Program-made: the position numbers and the translations under genes
Notes under the pieces: generated by a model
The model's input: the letters and a program-made list of their open reading frames with translations, nothing else
Told to the model about the DNA's origin: nothing
Databases searched by the model: none
Source of the DNA: Candidatus Bipolaricaulis anaerobius
Lineage (GTDB): Bacteria > Bipolaricaulota > Bipolaricaulia > Bipolaricaulales > Bipolaricaulaceae
Reading direction: 5' to 3'
NCBI RefSeq assembly: GCF_900465355.1
Contig: NZ_LS483254.1
Coordinates: forward strand, 682,001 to 746,000
Length of the DNA stretch: 64,000 nt
Shown: piece after piece, positions 19,001-28,036 of the stretch
Numbering within the stretch: the first letter of the stretch is position 1
How the letters are laid out: each line of letters begins with the position of its first letter

Positions 19001-19806
19001 ACGCCAGATCCAGGCGATGTCACGGTCACCTCTCCGCTTACCGTGTATGAGTCCCCGACCCACGATGACCCGCTGGGGATGAATGTGACTGTCGTGCTTG
19101 CCTTGTCCACGGTCTGGGTCAGCGGGTTCAGCACATTGTCGCTTGGGTTGAAGTTCGTGTCGCCGCTGTAGTGGGCAGTGACAGCCACTGGGCTTTCAAT
19201 GTGCGCGAACGAGCGGGAGCACGTAGCGGTCCCCCCGCTCAGGGGACAGTCGGCTGCAATCAGGTTTCCGCTGGCGTAGAAGTCGACCGTCCCCGTGGGG
19301 GTCCCCGAACCAGGGGACACTGCCGAGACGGTCGCGGTGAACGTCACCGATTGCCCGGTGACAGACGGGTTTGTGGAGGATCCAACCGAGACGGTTGTGC
19401 TGGCCTTATCGACTTTCTGGTCAAGCGGAGATGAAGTGCTTGGGTTGTAGTCGGTCGTTCCGGAGTACTCGGCTGTGATCGAATGACTTCCAACAGAGAG
19501 GGAATTTGTGGAAAAGTTCGCTTTGCCTGTGCCTGTATCGACTGTGACGCTGCCCAGGACGGAAGTTTCATTTTTGAAAATCACCGTGCCGCCATCAGGT
19601 ACGGGGTTTACAGTGGCGGTGAACGTCACAGGCTGACCGTGCACCGATGGATTGACGTCTGAAGTCAAGGTGGTCGTGGTATTGGTCGCCCCGAATCCGA
19701 TGAGGCCGAGCGCAAAGACCAGGCCCAGGACCGGGATTAGCACCCGGCGGGATCGGTGACCGGCATGGCCCCGCGCATCTCGATTTCCGCATGAAAACCA
19801 GTTCAT
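13018..19806 (-). CDS. Giant secreted Ig-like / thrombospondin-3-repeat surface protein
   Basis: A 2262-residue exported protein. Residues 1-39 form a signal peptide with a long basic n-region and a VLIPVLGLVFALGLIGFGA core. Residues about 40-848 hold about eight Ig-like (Big_5-type) domains, each with SVTFTATV-like and GTHTITATYPGD-like strands. A cysteine- and glycine-rich linker plus a hydrophobic helical block (about 850-945) follows. Residues about 945-2190 contain roughly 35-40 acidic DxDxDG-type loops such as DTDGDGLLDGEE, typical of calcium-binding thrombospondin-3 repeats. The last 70 residues are a non-repetitive domain. No sorting motif, GEVT-type autotransporter or PEP-CTERM end is visible. 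The ATG at 19806 has GGAGG 5 nt upstream; it lies 25 nt after the barrel-like gene. A role as calcium-stiffened adhesin or sheath is inferred. Confidence 0.88.
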   Translation of the reverse strand: MNWFSCGNRDARGHAGHRSRRVLIPVLGLVFALGLIGFGATNTTTTLTSDVNPSVHGQPVTFTATVNPVPDGGTVIFKNETSVLGSVTVDTGTGKANFSTNSLSVGSHSITAEYSGTTDYNPSTSSPLDQKVDKASTTVSVGSSTNPSVTGQSVTFTATVSAVSPGSGTPTGTVDFYASGNLIAADCPLSGGTATCSRSFAHIESPVAVTAHYSGDTNFNPSDNVLNPLTQTVDKASTTVTFIPSGSSWVGDSYTVSGEVTVTSPGSGVPTGTVTVRDDTGETCAANLVEGAWSCFLSSSGAAGTRTLTAVYEGDANYAGSSGSTTHQVTTVATTLALTDEPDPSVVGGAVTLTATATAETGGGSPTGTVSFSIGTTPLGSAELVSSGTNKSEAVLVTTQIPFGTHTITATYPGDGRFAGSTATAEHTASKRETTTLVMGSDTALVVGDTVTVTVRVVDTSPGASSMPTGTVSVSVSPTDQGTPTSWSHALVAADAGEFTFTYTPTSGETTPHTFTATYAGDSTHSGSSGSFAQAIIKRAADIQLVLDPTTAYILQNVACQVHVEDDTAAGTPITPSGDVTFDDGGKNGAFTVSGTPGTTWPLDGSGNLSVIYTPGAFDAGTTTITATYNGSAVHIGKSTTQLLTVLLRPTEVTVNGCTNTILVNQECSYTVTVEEADGIPGTATAPFGTLSYSSYLGSDATQVPNSGAAPSGTFTYTCLGLDGHAGIDTIYAHYTPNDGIHAASGGGFGQAIQRRPTITTVTGSGTPAGVTYTATVQEDSGNAGTDTILQGNIHLLQPNEYPCTGLSGATLTCTGNFNTTSPLVNVTVQFGPTDRTHLGSTGSVNIERYDQFPDDLGDGSDGSECDDGCGSGGKNVAQMIFDLNASEVALQAVKLGLDTTALVLDVIPDGVITGGVVVQTGVTIPYSDIAKAVVAGAGILLDIAIMSMDTDLDDDGLPDVLEENVTDTDYDKWDTDGDGMGDWDELEEASGYYGGSRRPDPNDSDSDDDGIPDGDEQSLTHTNFCVADTDCDTVIDGGQGLAAVGEAETWGFADIRDHADPLMEETDGDGLRDDVEIAAGCPFVNDDDSDDDGLQDGFESWDGNGTCVTGDIGDSLTQSSLTGETDFCDPDTDGDGLTDGEEVALLGGLPVTSSGFKPVAPRGVSTVFGQDGSALTATIPALDDDSDNDGLSDCEEVSITHTNPLDQDSDNDTLSDANELIAVVGSSWPNRSFIQVSDPLDPDSDDDGLPDQVEYPGSGLGMLRTSGGVPDNVCSYVGDDDSDDDGLQDGHEDLDKDGQFDLGTIGTTQTIGTGETNLCNPDTDGDGLDDGQEEWQLGAGSVAVTSQDSATIAHTVPALDMDSDDDGLSDGEEVNVTHTDPLDWDTDNDTLSDLNELLVTGGTWPQRTFSQVSDPLDPDTDDDGLIDSVEYNGTGSDRFLHLSTDGVDDLVCPYVNDDDSDDDGLQDGGEDANHDGMLGVGGSGISIGDWGSQATKSVDYWECNLCNPDTDGDGLLDGEEVALLGGGPILGRPRPIPGFNTVIPEAVSTVLPLGTGPAGSPPGTRNSQLGPYTFVPAAGASMIATIPALDNDSDNDGLSDYEEVNITGTDPLDQDSDNDTLMDSDELIAIAGTWPQRTFDQESNPLDINTDDDHLFDPQEFSGSGLSTLAGALGGTRDMQCPFVNDDDSDDDGIQDGAVVVRTFVAVGVTYSWTHYEDFADVTGATDAAPGTVRTVVTPAGGEQNDDSIWNVCDPDSDGDGLLDGEEVAIGTDPGDWDTDDDGRNDWHEQTGGGPIPTDPFDPDTDDDGLLDSAEVFGSNPTNPANCDTDADGLCDGGARTPYMTSGHPSVVVSPRCRTGIGGHPNPLGIGEDEDGDGAWDSGETDPNNPDTDGDAVGDGFERLSFSVSRQSLIPATDLFGRPITVVYPEANNVKPACGCMNPLTSDSDEDGLLDGEEDLNHDGHFDFLPSDFDYGHHGPIPGPAYGSPLETNPCDPDTDHDGLTDLEELRGQANPPSFFPFNPTDPLDHDTDNDWIYDGPEVRWVCTELLFVSLDNDGDTFIDEDPVDEVDNDGDGLIDEDDVDFYVRFVPVLDPTNRDSDSDGFIDGLDEDPCNTQLIPIARPVVQTPVDTDGDGFADDDEIAAGTHPNDPTSFPCAFGSDLDLDGVCDDRLWLTDTNHDGTADTVTIDIDTNVLVDLRVEILSRDLQRGDFDGDGQADDGRYTISYAFANRRVIQPRLTVVILDYGCDLRVDQVEVTK
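14290..16563 (-). repeat. Four higher-order repeats inside the giant protein gene
   Basis: Within the thrombospondin-3 region a longer module recurs. It starts each time at a Cys followed by a DDDSDDDG loop, with starts at 16563, 15984, 15450 and 14763. The first three run through a DTDGDGL-DGEE loop, TIPALD, then NDTLSDANEL and WPNRSF, SDPLDPDSDDDGL and an EY-G-G end; the fourth is shorter and diverged. Spacings are 579, 534 and 687 bases (193, 178 and 229 codons), all in frame, so the array grew by in-frame duplication followed by insertion of variable loops. Confidence 0.85.
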
Positions 19807-19831
19807 CTCTTCCTCCCTCTTGCGCATCGCT

Positions 19832-21142
19832 CTAGAACACATAGCCGATCGTCACTCCGAACTGGGCCAGTCCGCCGCGGCCGAACACCACCGTGAACCC
19901 CACCTGAACAGGGCTGAGGTTGAGGCCAAACCGAAGGTTCAGCGCCGAGAACGCCAAGCCCTCATTGGACTGCCACGAGTAGCTGAGCCCGTAGTTGGAC
20001 GTGAACAGCCCCTGGTTGAGCGCCAGGGTGAATGACGCCCCCGTCACCCCCTTGTCAAGGGTGGCGGTGGCGGTGGCCGAGCACGAGCCGCTCGTCCAAC
20101 CGGCGTTGAACTGGTGGCGGTAGCCCATGTTGAGGCTCGCGGAGGACAACCCGCCCGAGGCGTCGAACTGGAGGTTCAGCGTTCCCACCGAGGTCGGGAT
20201 GCTCACCGAGAACCCGCCCCACGTGAGGCCACCGGTGATCCCCAGCGTGAACGAAGTGCCGATCGAGATGTCCTCGAACAGGGTGAGGGAGACGCTTCCA
20301 GTGAGCGAGATGAACGGATCGTCCTTGGGTTGGATCCTGAATGTGATCCCCATGCGTGGGTGGCCGATCGGCCCCACGCACCACGGGCAAGGGAACGGGA
20401 TATCCGTGAACGATACGGTGAGGTACATCGCGTCGGGGTTGGCCTTCCCGCTTGTCGAGTGTTTCTTCACGGTGAACGAGCCCGCCTCGGCGCCGAGGCA
20501 CATCTGTACCGTGATCTTCATCCCTGCTCCGGCATCGGCGCTGAGGGTGATCAGGCTCCCGAGGGCGAAGCTCTGGTCGGAGGCCCGGTAATGGTCGGGA
20601 GCCCCGGGCGGGTTGTATTCTGCGCCGGGGTTGGGGAAGTTGAGGTCCTGGAACACCGCGATCCACTGGACCCCCATCCCGGAGAAGTTCCCCGACGCCT
20701 CCATCCGCGCTTGGGCGAAGAGCAGATCCCCCGGGGGGATGACGGCCACGTTGGGCAGGTTGTTGGCATCCACCACTGATTCGTAGGGCACGGCGAAGCA
20801 CAGCTCCGAGCTGAGCGCGATCCCCGCCCACTTGCCCGCGAGGCCAAGGGCGAGATGCTCGGGCCCGGGGATCCCGAACACCGTGCCGATGGTCACAGCA
20901 AGGGAGTCAAACGAGCACTTGAGGTTGATCCCCACTTCGAGATCCCACGCGAACACCGTTCGCTCGCACGGCGTGTCGAGCTTGATCTCGTCTACGATGC
21001 TGCACGGTAACGGGAACCCCATCAGGCTGACCGTCGTGGATCCACTCATCAGGCCAAACCCGGGTGACGACGCGAGCGCCCAGCTACCCCACCCGGCCCA
21101 TGCACAGCACAAGGCCAAAACCCAACGCCGCTTCCTGCCCAC
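19832..21142 (-). CDS. Exported barrel-like outer-surface protein
   Basis: A 436-residue secreted protein. Residues 1-24 are a signal peptide (GRKRR, hydrophobic core, ALA cleavage site). The mature chain is glycine-, serine- and threonine-rich with alternating hydrophobic residues, for example SVSLTLFEDISIGTSFTLGI and LNLRFGLNLSPVQVGFTVVF. It ends in FGVTIGYVF, a final aromatic strand as in proteins inserted by the BAM machinery. This suggests an outer-membrane beta-barrel, but no family is recognised. Several paired cysteines (PCSIV, PCERTV, FPCPWC) are unusual for a barrel. The GTG at 21142 has GAGGAGGGG upstream. It precedes the giant surface protein by 25 nt, so both are probably co-transcribed and may work together. 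Confidence 0.75.
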   Translation of the reverse strand: MGRKRRWVLALCCAWAGWGSWALASSPGFGLMSGSTTVSLMGFPLPCSIVDEIKLDTPCERTVFAWDLEVGINLKCSFDSLAVTIGTVFGIPGPEHLALGLAGKWAGIALSSELCFAVPYESVVDANNLPNVAVIPPGDLLFAQARMEASGNFSGMGVQWIAVFQDLNFPNPGAEYNPPGAPDHYRASDQSFALGSLITLSADAGAGMKITVQMCLGAEAGSFTVKKHSTSGKANPDAMYLTVSFTDIPFPCPWCVGPIGHPRMGITFRIQPKDDPFISLTGSVSLTLFEDISIGTSFTLGITGGLTWGGFSVSIPTSVGTLNLQFDASGGLSSASLNMGYRHQFNAGWTSGSCSATATATLDKGVTGASFTLALNQGLFTSNYGLSYSWQSNEGLAFSALNLRFGLNLSPVQVGFTVVFGRGGLAQFGVTIGYVF

Positions 21143-22830
<1,688 letters not shown>

Positions 22831-22846
22831 CCCGCGGGGGATCCAA

Positions 22847-22864
22847 CCGTCGGCCGGCTGACGG
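22847..22864. terminator. Near-perfect palindrome between convergent genes
   Basis: CCGTCGGCC faces GGCTGACGG with a single G-T wobble, in the 63-nt gap after the lyase gene and the M32 peptidase gene. It could end transcription on both strands, but there is no T-run. Confidence 0.3.
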
Positions 22865-22893
22865 CTCCGCGCACAAACACCGCGCCCGAACGC

Positions 22894-24378
22894 CTAGAGC
22901 CCGTACACCTCGCTGTACTTGGTGCGCACGTAGCGCAGGAAGGGCTCGGCGGAGAGCCCGCTCCCGGTGACCCGCCGCACGAGCTCATCGGGCAGGTACA
23001 CCCGACCATGGCGATGGACGTTCTCCCTCAGCCATTCCCGGATCGGGGCGAGTTCGCCCGCCTGCACCTTGCCCCAGAACCGCGGGATCTCCCGCTCCGC
23101 CGTCTCCGTGATCTGGGCCCCGTACAGGTTCCCCAGGGTGTAGGATGGGAAGTACCCGAACATCCCCCCCGACCAGTGCACGTCCTGTAGGACGCCGTGG
23201 GCATCGTCGGGTGGGGTCACCCCGAGGTAGTCGACCATCGCCTGATTCCACCGCGCGGGGAGCTCGTCCACCGTTAGCCGGCCCTCGATGAGGTCCACCT
23301 CGAGCTCAAACCTGAGGCAGATGTGGAGGTTGTACGTGACCTCATCGGCCTCGACGCGGATGAGGGACGGTTGGGCGCGGTTCACGTGTCGCCAGATGGC
23401 GTCGGGCTTCGTCCGGGCCAGGGCCGGGAAGTGGCGGATGAGGTGGGGATGGCTGTAGCGCCAGAAGGCGCGGCTGCGCCCAATCTGGTTCTCCCAGAAC
23501 CGCGACTGGGACTCGTGGATCCCGAAGGAGGCCCCCCCGGCGAGCCCGGTCCAGGCGAGCTGGGGATCCACGCCCTGGCCGTACAGGGCGTGCCCGCCCT
23601 CGTGGAGGGCCCCGAACAGCCCCGGGAACGGATCGTCCTCCTGGTAGCGGTTCGTGACTCGCACGTCGCCCGTGCCGACTTCGATCGTGAACGGGTGGAC
23701 AGTGTCGTCGAGCCGTCCGCCTGCGAAGTCGTACCCGATCCACCCCAACGCCTCGCGGCACAGTTGGCGTTGGGCGTCGAGGGGGAACATCCCGGCGGGG
23801 AGCTCGTGGGGAGGCGTGCCGCGGGAGAGCTCCTTCAGGAACGCGACCAGCTCCCGGCGTAGGCTCCCCAACAGGACCCGGAGGGCCGCGGTCGTCATCC
23901 CGGGCTCGTACTCGTCCACGAGGGCGTCATAGGGGCTCTCCTTGTACCCGACCAGCTCCGCTATCTCTCGCACCAGGCTCACGACCTCGGCGAGGTGGGG
24001 GCGGAACAGGGCGAAATCGGACGTGGCCTTGGCCTTCTCCCATACGGTTTCGGCGCGGCTCGTGGCCTCGACGAACTGCTGGTAGAGGTCGGGCGGCACA
24101 GCGCGGTTCCGGGTGTAATCGCGCTTCCAGACGCGGAGAAGGGCCTGATCCACCTCTGTGGGCGCCCCATCGCGCTCGGCGGCGGCGAGGAGTTCGCCCA
24201 TCCGATCGGACACCACCCGCTCGAACGCCAGCCGCTCCAGTCGGCCCAGGACCTTGGATCGCGCTTCGGCGCCTTTCTCCGGCATGTGGGTCCGCTGGTC
24301 CCAGGCGCACAACGCGATGGCCGAGTACAGCTCGCTGATCTCCCGCACGTAGTCCTTCAGTTCCTGCAGGGCGCCCAT
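22894..24378 (-). CDS. Carboxypeptidase Taq, M32 metallopeptidase
   Basis: A 494-residue zinc carboxypeptidase of family M32, which trims C-terminal residues from peptides in the cytoplasm. The zinc site is HEGGH at residues 259-263 with the third ligand Glu289 in GIHESQSRFWEN. The family motifs IRVEADEVTYNLH, WNQAMVDYLGV and GYFPSYTLGNLYGAQ follow in order. I use the ATG at 24378, one base after the stop of the PmbA-like gene and preceded by GGAGAGGA. The longer upstream reading is only the shadow of that gene. M32 enzymes are common in thermophiles. It closes a six-gene operon that begins with an ABC transporter. Confidence 0.95.
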   Translation of the reverse strand: MGALQELKDYVREISELYSAIALCAWDQRTHMPEKGAEARSKVLGRLERLAFERVVSDRMGELLAAAERDGAPTEVDQALLRVWKRDYTRNRAVPPDLYQQFVEATSRAETVWEKAKATSDFALFRPHLAEVVSLVREIAELVGYKESPYDALVDEYEPGMTTAALRVLLGSLRRELVAFLKELSRGTPPHELPAGMFPLDAQRQLCREALGWIGYDFAGGRLDDTVHPFTIEVGTGDVRVTNRYQEDDPFPGLFGALHEGGHALYGQGVDPQLAWTGLAGGASFGIHESQSRFWENQIGRSRAFWRYSHPHLIRHFPALARTKPDAIWRHVNRAQPSLIRVEADEVTYNLHICLRFELEVDLIEGRLTVDELPARWNQAMVDYLGVTPPDDAHGVLQDVHWSGGMFGYFPSYTLGNLYGAQITETAEREIPRFWGKVQAGELAPIREWLRENVHRHGRVYLPDELVRRVTGSGLSAEPFLRYVRTKYSEVYGL

Positions 24379-24379
24379 G

Positions 24380-25717
24380 TCACATCCTCTCCGTGCGACC
24401 GGTGAACGTGAACTGCGCGATCCGCGCTTTGGGCACGAGGACCGCCCCCACCCCTTCGCCATGGGTGATGAGCTGCAGGGTGCGGCCCACCGCCTCCACG
24501 TTCGCCAGGGCGCGCAGGCCGGACTCGGTGACGCGCATGTCCTCCACTGCCCCCTTGATCTTCCCCTCCTCGATGAGGAACACCCCGTCGCGGGTCATCA
24601 TCGTGATCACGCCCCGCATCGGGTCCACGGTGCGTGCGTAGTGGAACCGCGTGACGAGGAGGCCTCGCCCCACCCCGGAGAGGAGCGCGTCATCCGTCGC
24701 CTCCCCAGGCTCCATCACGAGGTGCATCGGCATTGGGGACCACCCCGCTGCCGACGGGGGGAGCGCATGCCCGGTGGACACGGTGTTCATGAGGGCCGCG
24801 GTGCGCGAATCGTGGACCACCCCCTCCGCAACCCCGGCCCGGAAGAAGTACACCCGCGTCTTGGGGACTCCCTCGAAATCGAACGGCATCACCGTCGTCT
24901 GGGGGTGGAGGCCGTCGTCATACACGGTCACGCGCTCGGAGACGAGCTTCTGGCCAAGCTTCCCCACGAAGAAGCTCCGCTTCTCGAGGAGCGCCCGGGC
25001 AGAGAACCCCATCGAGGAGAGCATCCCCAGCAGGGTGGCCATTGCCGGCTCCTCGAGGACGACCGTGTACGCCCCGGGCTCGAGCGGCTTCCGCACCTCG
25101 GCAAGCTGTGCCTTCGCGAGCGCCCGGTCGGCGGCCTCCTCGGGCACGAAGTCGGCGAGCTTGGTGCCGGAGAACTCGGCGTACCCGGACCCGCCGCTCT
25201 TCCCCATGACCACGGTCACGAACCGTACGGAGGAGGCGCGGTGGTGGGCATCCACACCGCGCGTCGTGCGCACCCATAGCTCGCTGCCCCCGGTGGAAAG
25301 CGACCCCGAGGCGTTGAAGCCAATGGCCGCCGCCCCTTTCACTGCCCGCGCCACAAGCTCAGCCCGCTCGTCGGGATGGGCGTTCCACGTCGCCTCGTCC
25401 CAAACGCTCACGGTTGGGATCGGACGCGGGGCAGGAGGGGAGAAGCCGGCAGGGCGGGTTTGGGCCCGGGCCATCGCCGCTGCCTCCCTGGCCGCCCGTG
25501 CCAGACCCTGGGCGGTGAGGTCGTTCGTCGTCACCACGCCCGTCTTCCCCTCCACCCACGCCCGAATGTGAACGGCCGTGTCCACCGCCGCCACGTTCTG
25601 GTGGATCTGACAATCCGTGAACCGCGTCAGCTCCTCCCGGCTGCGGATGGCGACCAACTCCAGGTCGTCGGCGATCCGTTCCTTGAGCACACCCTCTAGC
25701 AATGCATCTACGTTCAT
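24380..25717 (-). CDS. TldD/PmbA family protein, TldE/PmbA type
   Basis: A 445-residue protein of the modulator-of-gyrase family. Motifs include FTDCQIHQNVAAV at the N-terminus, TRGVDAHHRASSVRF, YTVVLEEPAMATLLGML and the C-terminal MTRDGVFLIEEGKIKGAVEDMRV. TldD and TldE form a heterodimeric peptidase; only TldD carries HExxH. This protein lacks HExxH, so it is the TldE/PmbA-like subunit, and no TldD is present in the window. The partner M32 peptidase gene starts 1 nt after its stop, which ties it to peptide turnover. The ATG follows AAAGGGGG. Confidence 0.9.
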   Translation of the reverse strand: MNVDALLEGVLKERIADDLELVAIRSREELTRFTDCQIHQNVAAVDTAVHIRAWVEGKTGVVTTNDLTAQGLARAAREAAAMARAQTRPAGFSPPAPRPIPTVSVWDEATWNAHPDERAELVARAVKGAAAIGFNASGSLSTGGSELWVRTTRGVDAHHRASSVRFVTVVMGKSGGSGYAEFSGTKLADFVPEEAADRALAKAQLAEVRKPLEPGAYTVVLEEPAMATLLGMLSSMGFSARALLEKRSFFVGKLGQKLVSERVTVYDDGLHPQTTVMPFDFEGVPKTRVYFFRAGVAEGVVHDSRTAALMNTVSTGHALPPSAAGWSPMPMHLVMEPGEATDDALLSGVGRGLLVTRFHYARTVDPMRGVITMMTRDGVFLIEEGKIKGAVEDMRVTESGLRALANVEAVGRTLQLITHGEGVGAVLVPKARIAQFTFTGRTERM

Positions 25718-25729
25718 CGTTCCCCCTTT

Positions 25730-26527
25730 CTAGTCTGACAGATTGAGCTTGCCCCTCAGTCGCGTGAAGAACGACCCTGTGCCCGCCAGGCGGACGAGGA
25801 GGGTCTCCGCCGGAGCCGTGGTCACGTTCACCATTGCCTCCGGCTCCAGCTCGCAGACGGAGTTCCCATCGAGGAGGAGGCGGCCCCGTCGCCGCAGGCG
25901 GATCGAGATCTGCGCTTGGGGGGGCACGAGGCATGGCCGGACCCCCAACCGGTGCGGGGCAAGCGGGACGAGGAGGAGACCCGCCACGGATGGGGCGAGA
26001 ACCGGCCCCCCGGCGGCGAGGGCGTAGGCGGTGCTCCCGGTGGGGGTGGAGATGATCAAGCCATCGCCCTCCACGGCCAGCGCCGGCTCCCCGTCCACCG
26101 CCACTTCGAGCGCAGTGAACCGCTCGGCATCCGGTCCCACTGCCACCGCGTCGTTCAACGCGGAACGGACGAACCCCGGTCCCGCGGCCAGGAGGCGCGC
26201 CCGGCGCTCCACCCGATACTGCCCCGTCGCCACCAGATCGAGGGCGCCCTCGATCTCCTCCCCGTCGCAGGCGGCGAGGAACCCGAGGCCTCCCGCGTGC
26301 GCGGCCAGGACCGGGGTCGGGTGCGGGTAGACGAGCGCCGCGGCCCGGAGGAGCGTCCCATCGCCCCCCACCGCGACCACGAGGTCCGCTTCGCTAGGGG
26401 CTCCCTTCCCCGGAACGGTCGCGACGGCGATTCCTTCCCTGCAGCACCAGGCCAGCCCCCGCTCCGTCGCGGCGACCGCGGCCGGGCGGGCCAGATTCGG
26501 GACGAACAGGACGCGCCTAAGTGCCAC
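25730..26527 (-). CDS. nadK: NAD kinase
   Basis: A 265-residue enzyme that phosphorylates NAD+ to NADP+. The conserved motifs are all present: VAVGGDGTLLRAA (GGDG), LNDAVAV (NE/D motif), GDGLIISTPTGSTAYALAAGG and the C-terminal LLLDG. The length is normal. The GTG at 26527 overlaps the permease stop by 11 nt; earlier residues in this frame belong to an unrelated reading. It lies between a transporter and peptidase genes, a mixed operon with no obvious pathway link. It may supply NADP for the NADP-type isocitrate dehydrogenase encoded elsewhere in the window, but that is general cofactor supply. Confidence 0.93.
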   Translation of the reverse strand: MALRRVLFVPNLARPAAVAATERGLAWCCREGIAVATVPGKGAPSEADLVVAVGGDGTLLRAAALVYPHPTPVLAAHAGGLGFLAACDGEEIEGALDLVATGQYRVERRARLLAAGPGFVRSALNDAVAVGPDAERFTALEVAVDGEPALAVEGDGLIISTPTGSTAYALAAGGPVLAPSVAGLLLVPLAPHRLGVRPCLVPPQAQISIRLRRRGRLLLDGNSVCELEPEAMVNVTTAPAETLLVRLAGTGSFFTRLRGKLNLSD

Positions 26528-27302
26528 CCCGCGCCCCCACGAACTTCCACCGGCACAGGACCCGCTCCCCAAGCTCGAGGACGACGTAGAACAGGAGCCC
26601 GAGCAGGGCCAACCCCACCACGCCGGCGAGCGAGATGTCCCCCCGGAACGTGTAGTACTCGATGAACCGTCCCAGACCTGCCCCCGGCCCAAGGAGCACC
26701 CCGAGCTTCGTCTCCGCGATGTAGAGCATGGTGATCCCCAGCCCGACCGATACCCGCGCCGCGGTGAGGACGCTCGGGAGGGTCGCGGGGAGGACGACGT
26801 GGCGGTAGATCTGCCACCGCGTTGCACCGGCGGAGCGGACCGCGGTGACGTGGGAGGGGACGATGTACTTGGCTGCTCCCTGGGCAGCGACGACGACCTG
26901 GAAGAAGAGGGCCATCACCACCACCACCAGCCGCACCACTTCCCCGAGCCCGAACGCAAGGTAGAGGAAGAGGAGGAGCGCCACCGGCGGCATCGGGTAG
27001 AGGAGGTAGATGAGGGGCGAAAGGTACCGATCCAGTTTGGACTCGAACCCCACGGCCAGGCCGAGGGGGAGGCCGAGGAGGAACGCCACGACGAGGGCGA
27101 TCAGGAACCGCAGGGCCGAGGTCCCGAACGCGCTCGCCAGGGTGCCGATGTTGTCCACCGCCGCGGCGAAGGTGACCCACGGCGTGGGGAGGATCTCCCG
27201 CCCCCGCGATACCTCGAGGAGCCACGACACCCCCGCCCACAGCAGGACGACGACCGCCATCGCCAGGAGGTAGTTCAGCATAACCCGCAGCGTCCGCATC
27301 AT
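26517..27302 (-). CDS. ABC transporter permease, SsuC/TauC type
   Basis: A 261-residue inner-membrane permease with six predicted helices. The EAA-loop that contacts the ATPase is visible as SHVTAVRSAGATRWQIYRHV followed by VLPATLPSVL. The family (nitrate/sulfonate/taurine importers) is clear; the substrate is not. The ATG at 27302 forms an ATGA overlap with the stop of the ATPase gene, so translation is coupled. Downstream it overlaps nadK by 11 nt. Confidence 0.92.
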   Translation of the reverse strand: MMRTLRVMLNYLLAMAVVVLLWAGVSWLLEVSRGREILPTPWVTFAAAVDNIGTLASAFGTSALRFLIALVVAFLLGLPLGLAVGFESKLDRYLSPLIYLLYPMPPVALLLFLYLAFGLGEVVRLVVVVMALFFQVVVAAQGAAKYIVPSHVTAVRSAGATRWQIYRHVVLPATLPSVLTAARVSVGLGITMLYIAETKLGVLLGPGAGLGRFIEYYTFRGDISLAGVVGLALLGLLFYVVLELGERVLCRWKFVGARGGT

Positions 27303-28036
27303 GATCCGTTGCTCCCCAACAGGGCCTGCCGCAGGTGGGCGACCTGGGCCGTGAACTCCGGCGTCCCCCGGTACCCCGGCTCGCCCATCCCCGGGTTCTC
27401 GATGACCTCCACCACCCGCGCTGGCCGCGGAGAAAGGACGAGGATCCTCTTCCCGAGGAACACCGCTTCCTCCATGTCGTGGGTCACGAGGACGCCGGTG
27501 AACCCCATCTCCCACCACAGGCCAAGGATGAGGTTCTGGATGTGCTCGCGCGTGAGCGAGTCGAGGTTTGCGGTCGGTTCGTCCATGAGCATCACCCGCG
27601 GCTGGAGGGCGAGCGCCCGGGCGATCCCCACCCGGCGCTTCATCCCCTCCGAGAGCTCGCTCGGGAAGCGCCGCTCGAACCCAGCCAACCCGAGCTCGGC
27701 GAGGACCCGCCCCGCGGATTCCTTGCGCCCTTGAATGCGCAGGGCCAGCTCGGCGTTGGCGCGCACGGTCTTCCACGGGAGGAGCCCCGCGTCCTGGAGG
27801 ATGAGGGCCACGTCGCGCCGTACCCCGCGCACCTCCTCCCTGTGGATCCGGATCCGCCCCGCCGTCGGGTGGAGGAGCCCATCGAGGGCGAAGAGGAGGG
27901 TCGTTTTTCCACACCCCGACGGCCCGACGACGGACACGAGCTCGTAGCTGTCCACGGCCATAGACAGGCCAGCCACCGCGGGCACGGCGGCCCCCCCGCG
28001 CCCGTAGATCAGGGTGAGGCCCTCGACCTCGATCAT
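27299..28036 (-). CDS. ABC transporter ATPase, SsuB/TauB type
   Basis: A 245-residue nucleotide-binding subunit. Walker A is GPSGCGKTT, the Q-loop lies in ALILQDAGLLPW, the signature is LSEGMKRRVGIARA (Glu replaces the usual first Gly of LSGGM) and Walker B is VMLMDEPTANLD. The H-loop is LVTHDMEEAV. The ATG at 28036 overlaps the substrate-binding protein stop in an ATGA. It energises the importer formed with the flanking permease and binding protein. Confidence 0.93.
   Translation of the reverse strand: MIEVEGLTLIYGRGGAAVPAVAGLSMAVDSYELVSVVGPSGCGKTTLLFALDGLLHPTAGRIRIHREEVRGVRRDVALILQDAGLLPWKTVRANAELALRIQGRKESAGRVLAELGLAGFERRFPSELSEGMKRRVGIARALALQPRVMLMDEPTANLDSLTREHIQNLILGLWWEMGFTGVLVTHDMEEAVFLGKRILVLSPRPARVVEVIENPGMGEPGYRGTPEFTAQVAHLRQALLGSNGS

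Noticed and set aside
13018-19806. Tandem short repeats in the giant gene as a CRISPR array or VNTR
   Set aside because: The periodic GAC/GTC-rich pattern is coding for DxDxDG loops; spacing is irregular and there are no unique spacers of constant length.
24380-25717. Active TldD-type peptidase
   Set aside because: No HExxH zinc motif is present; the protein fits TldE/PmbA instead.
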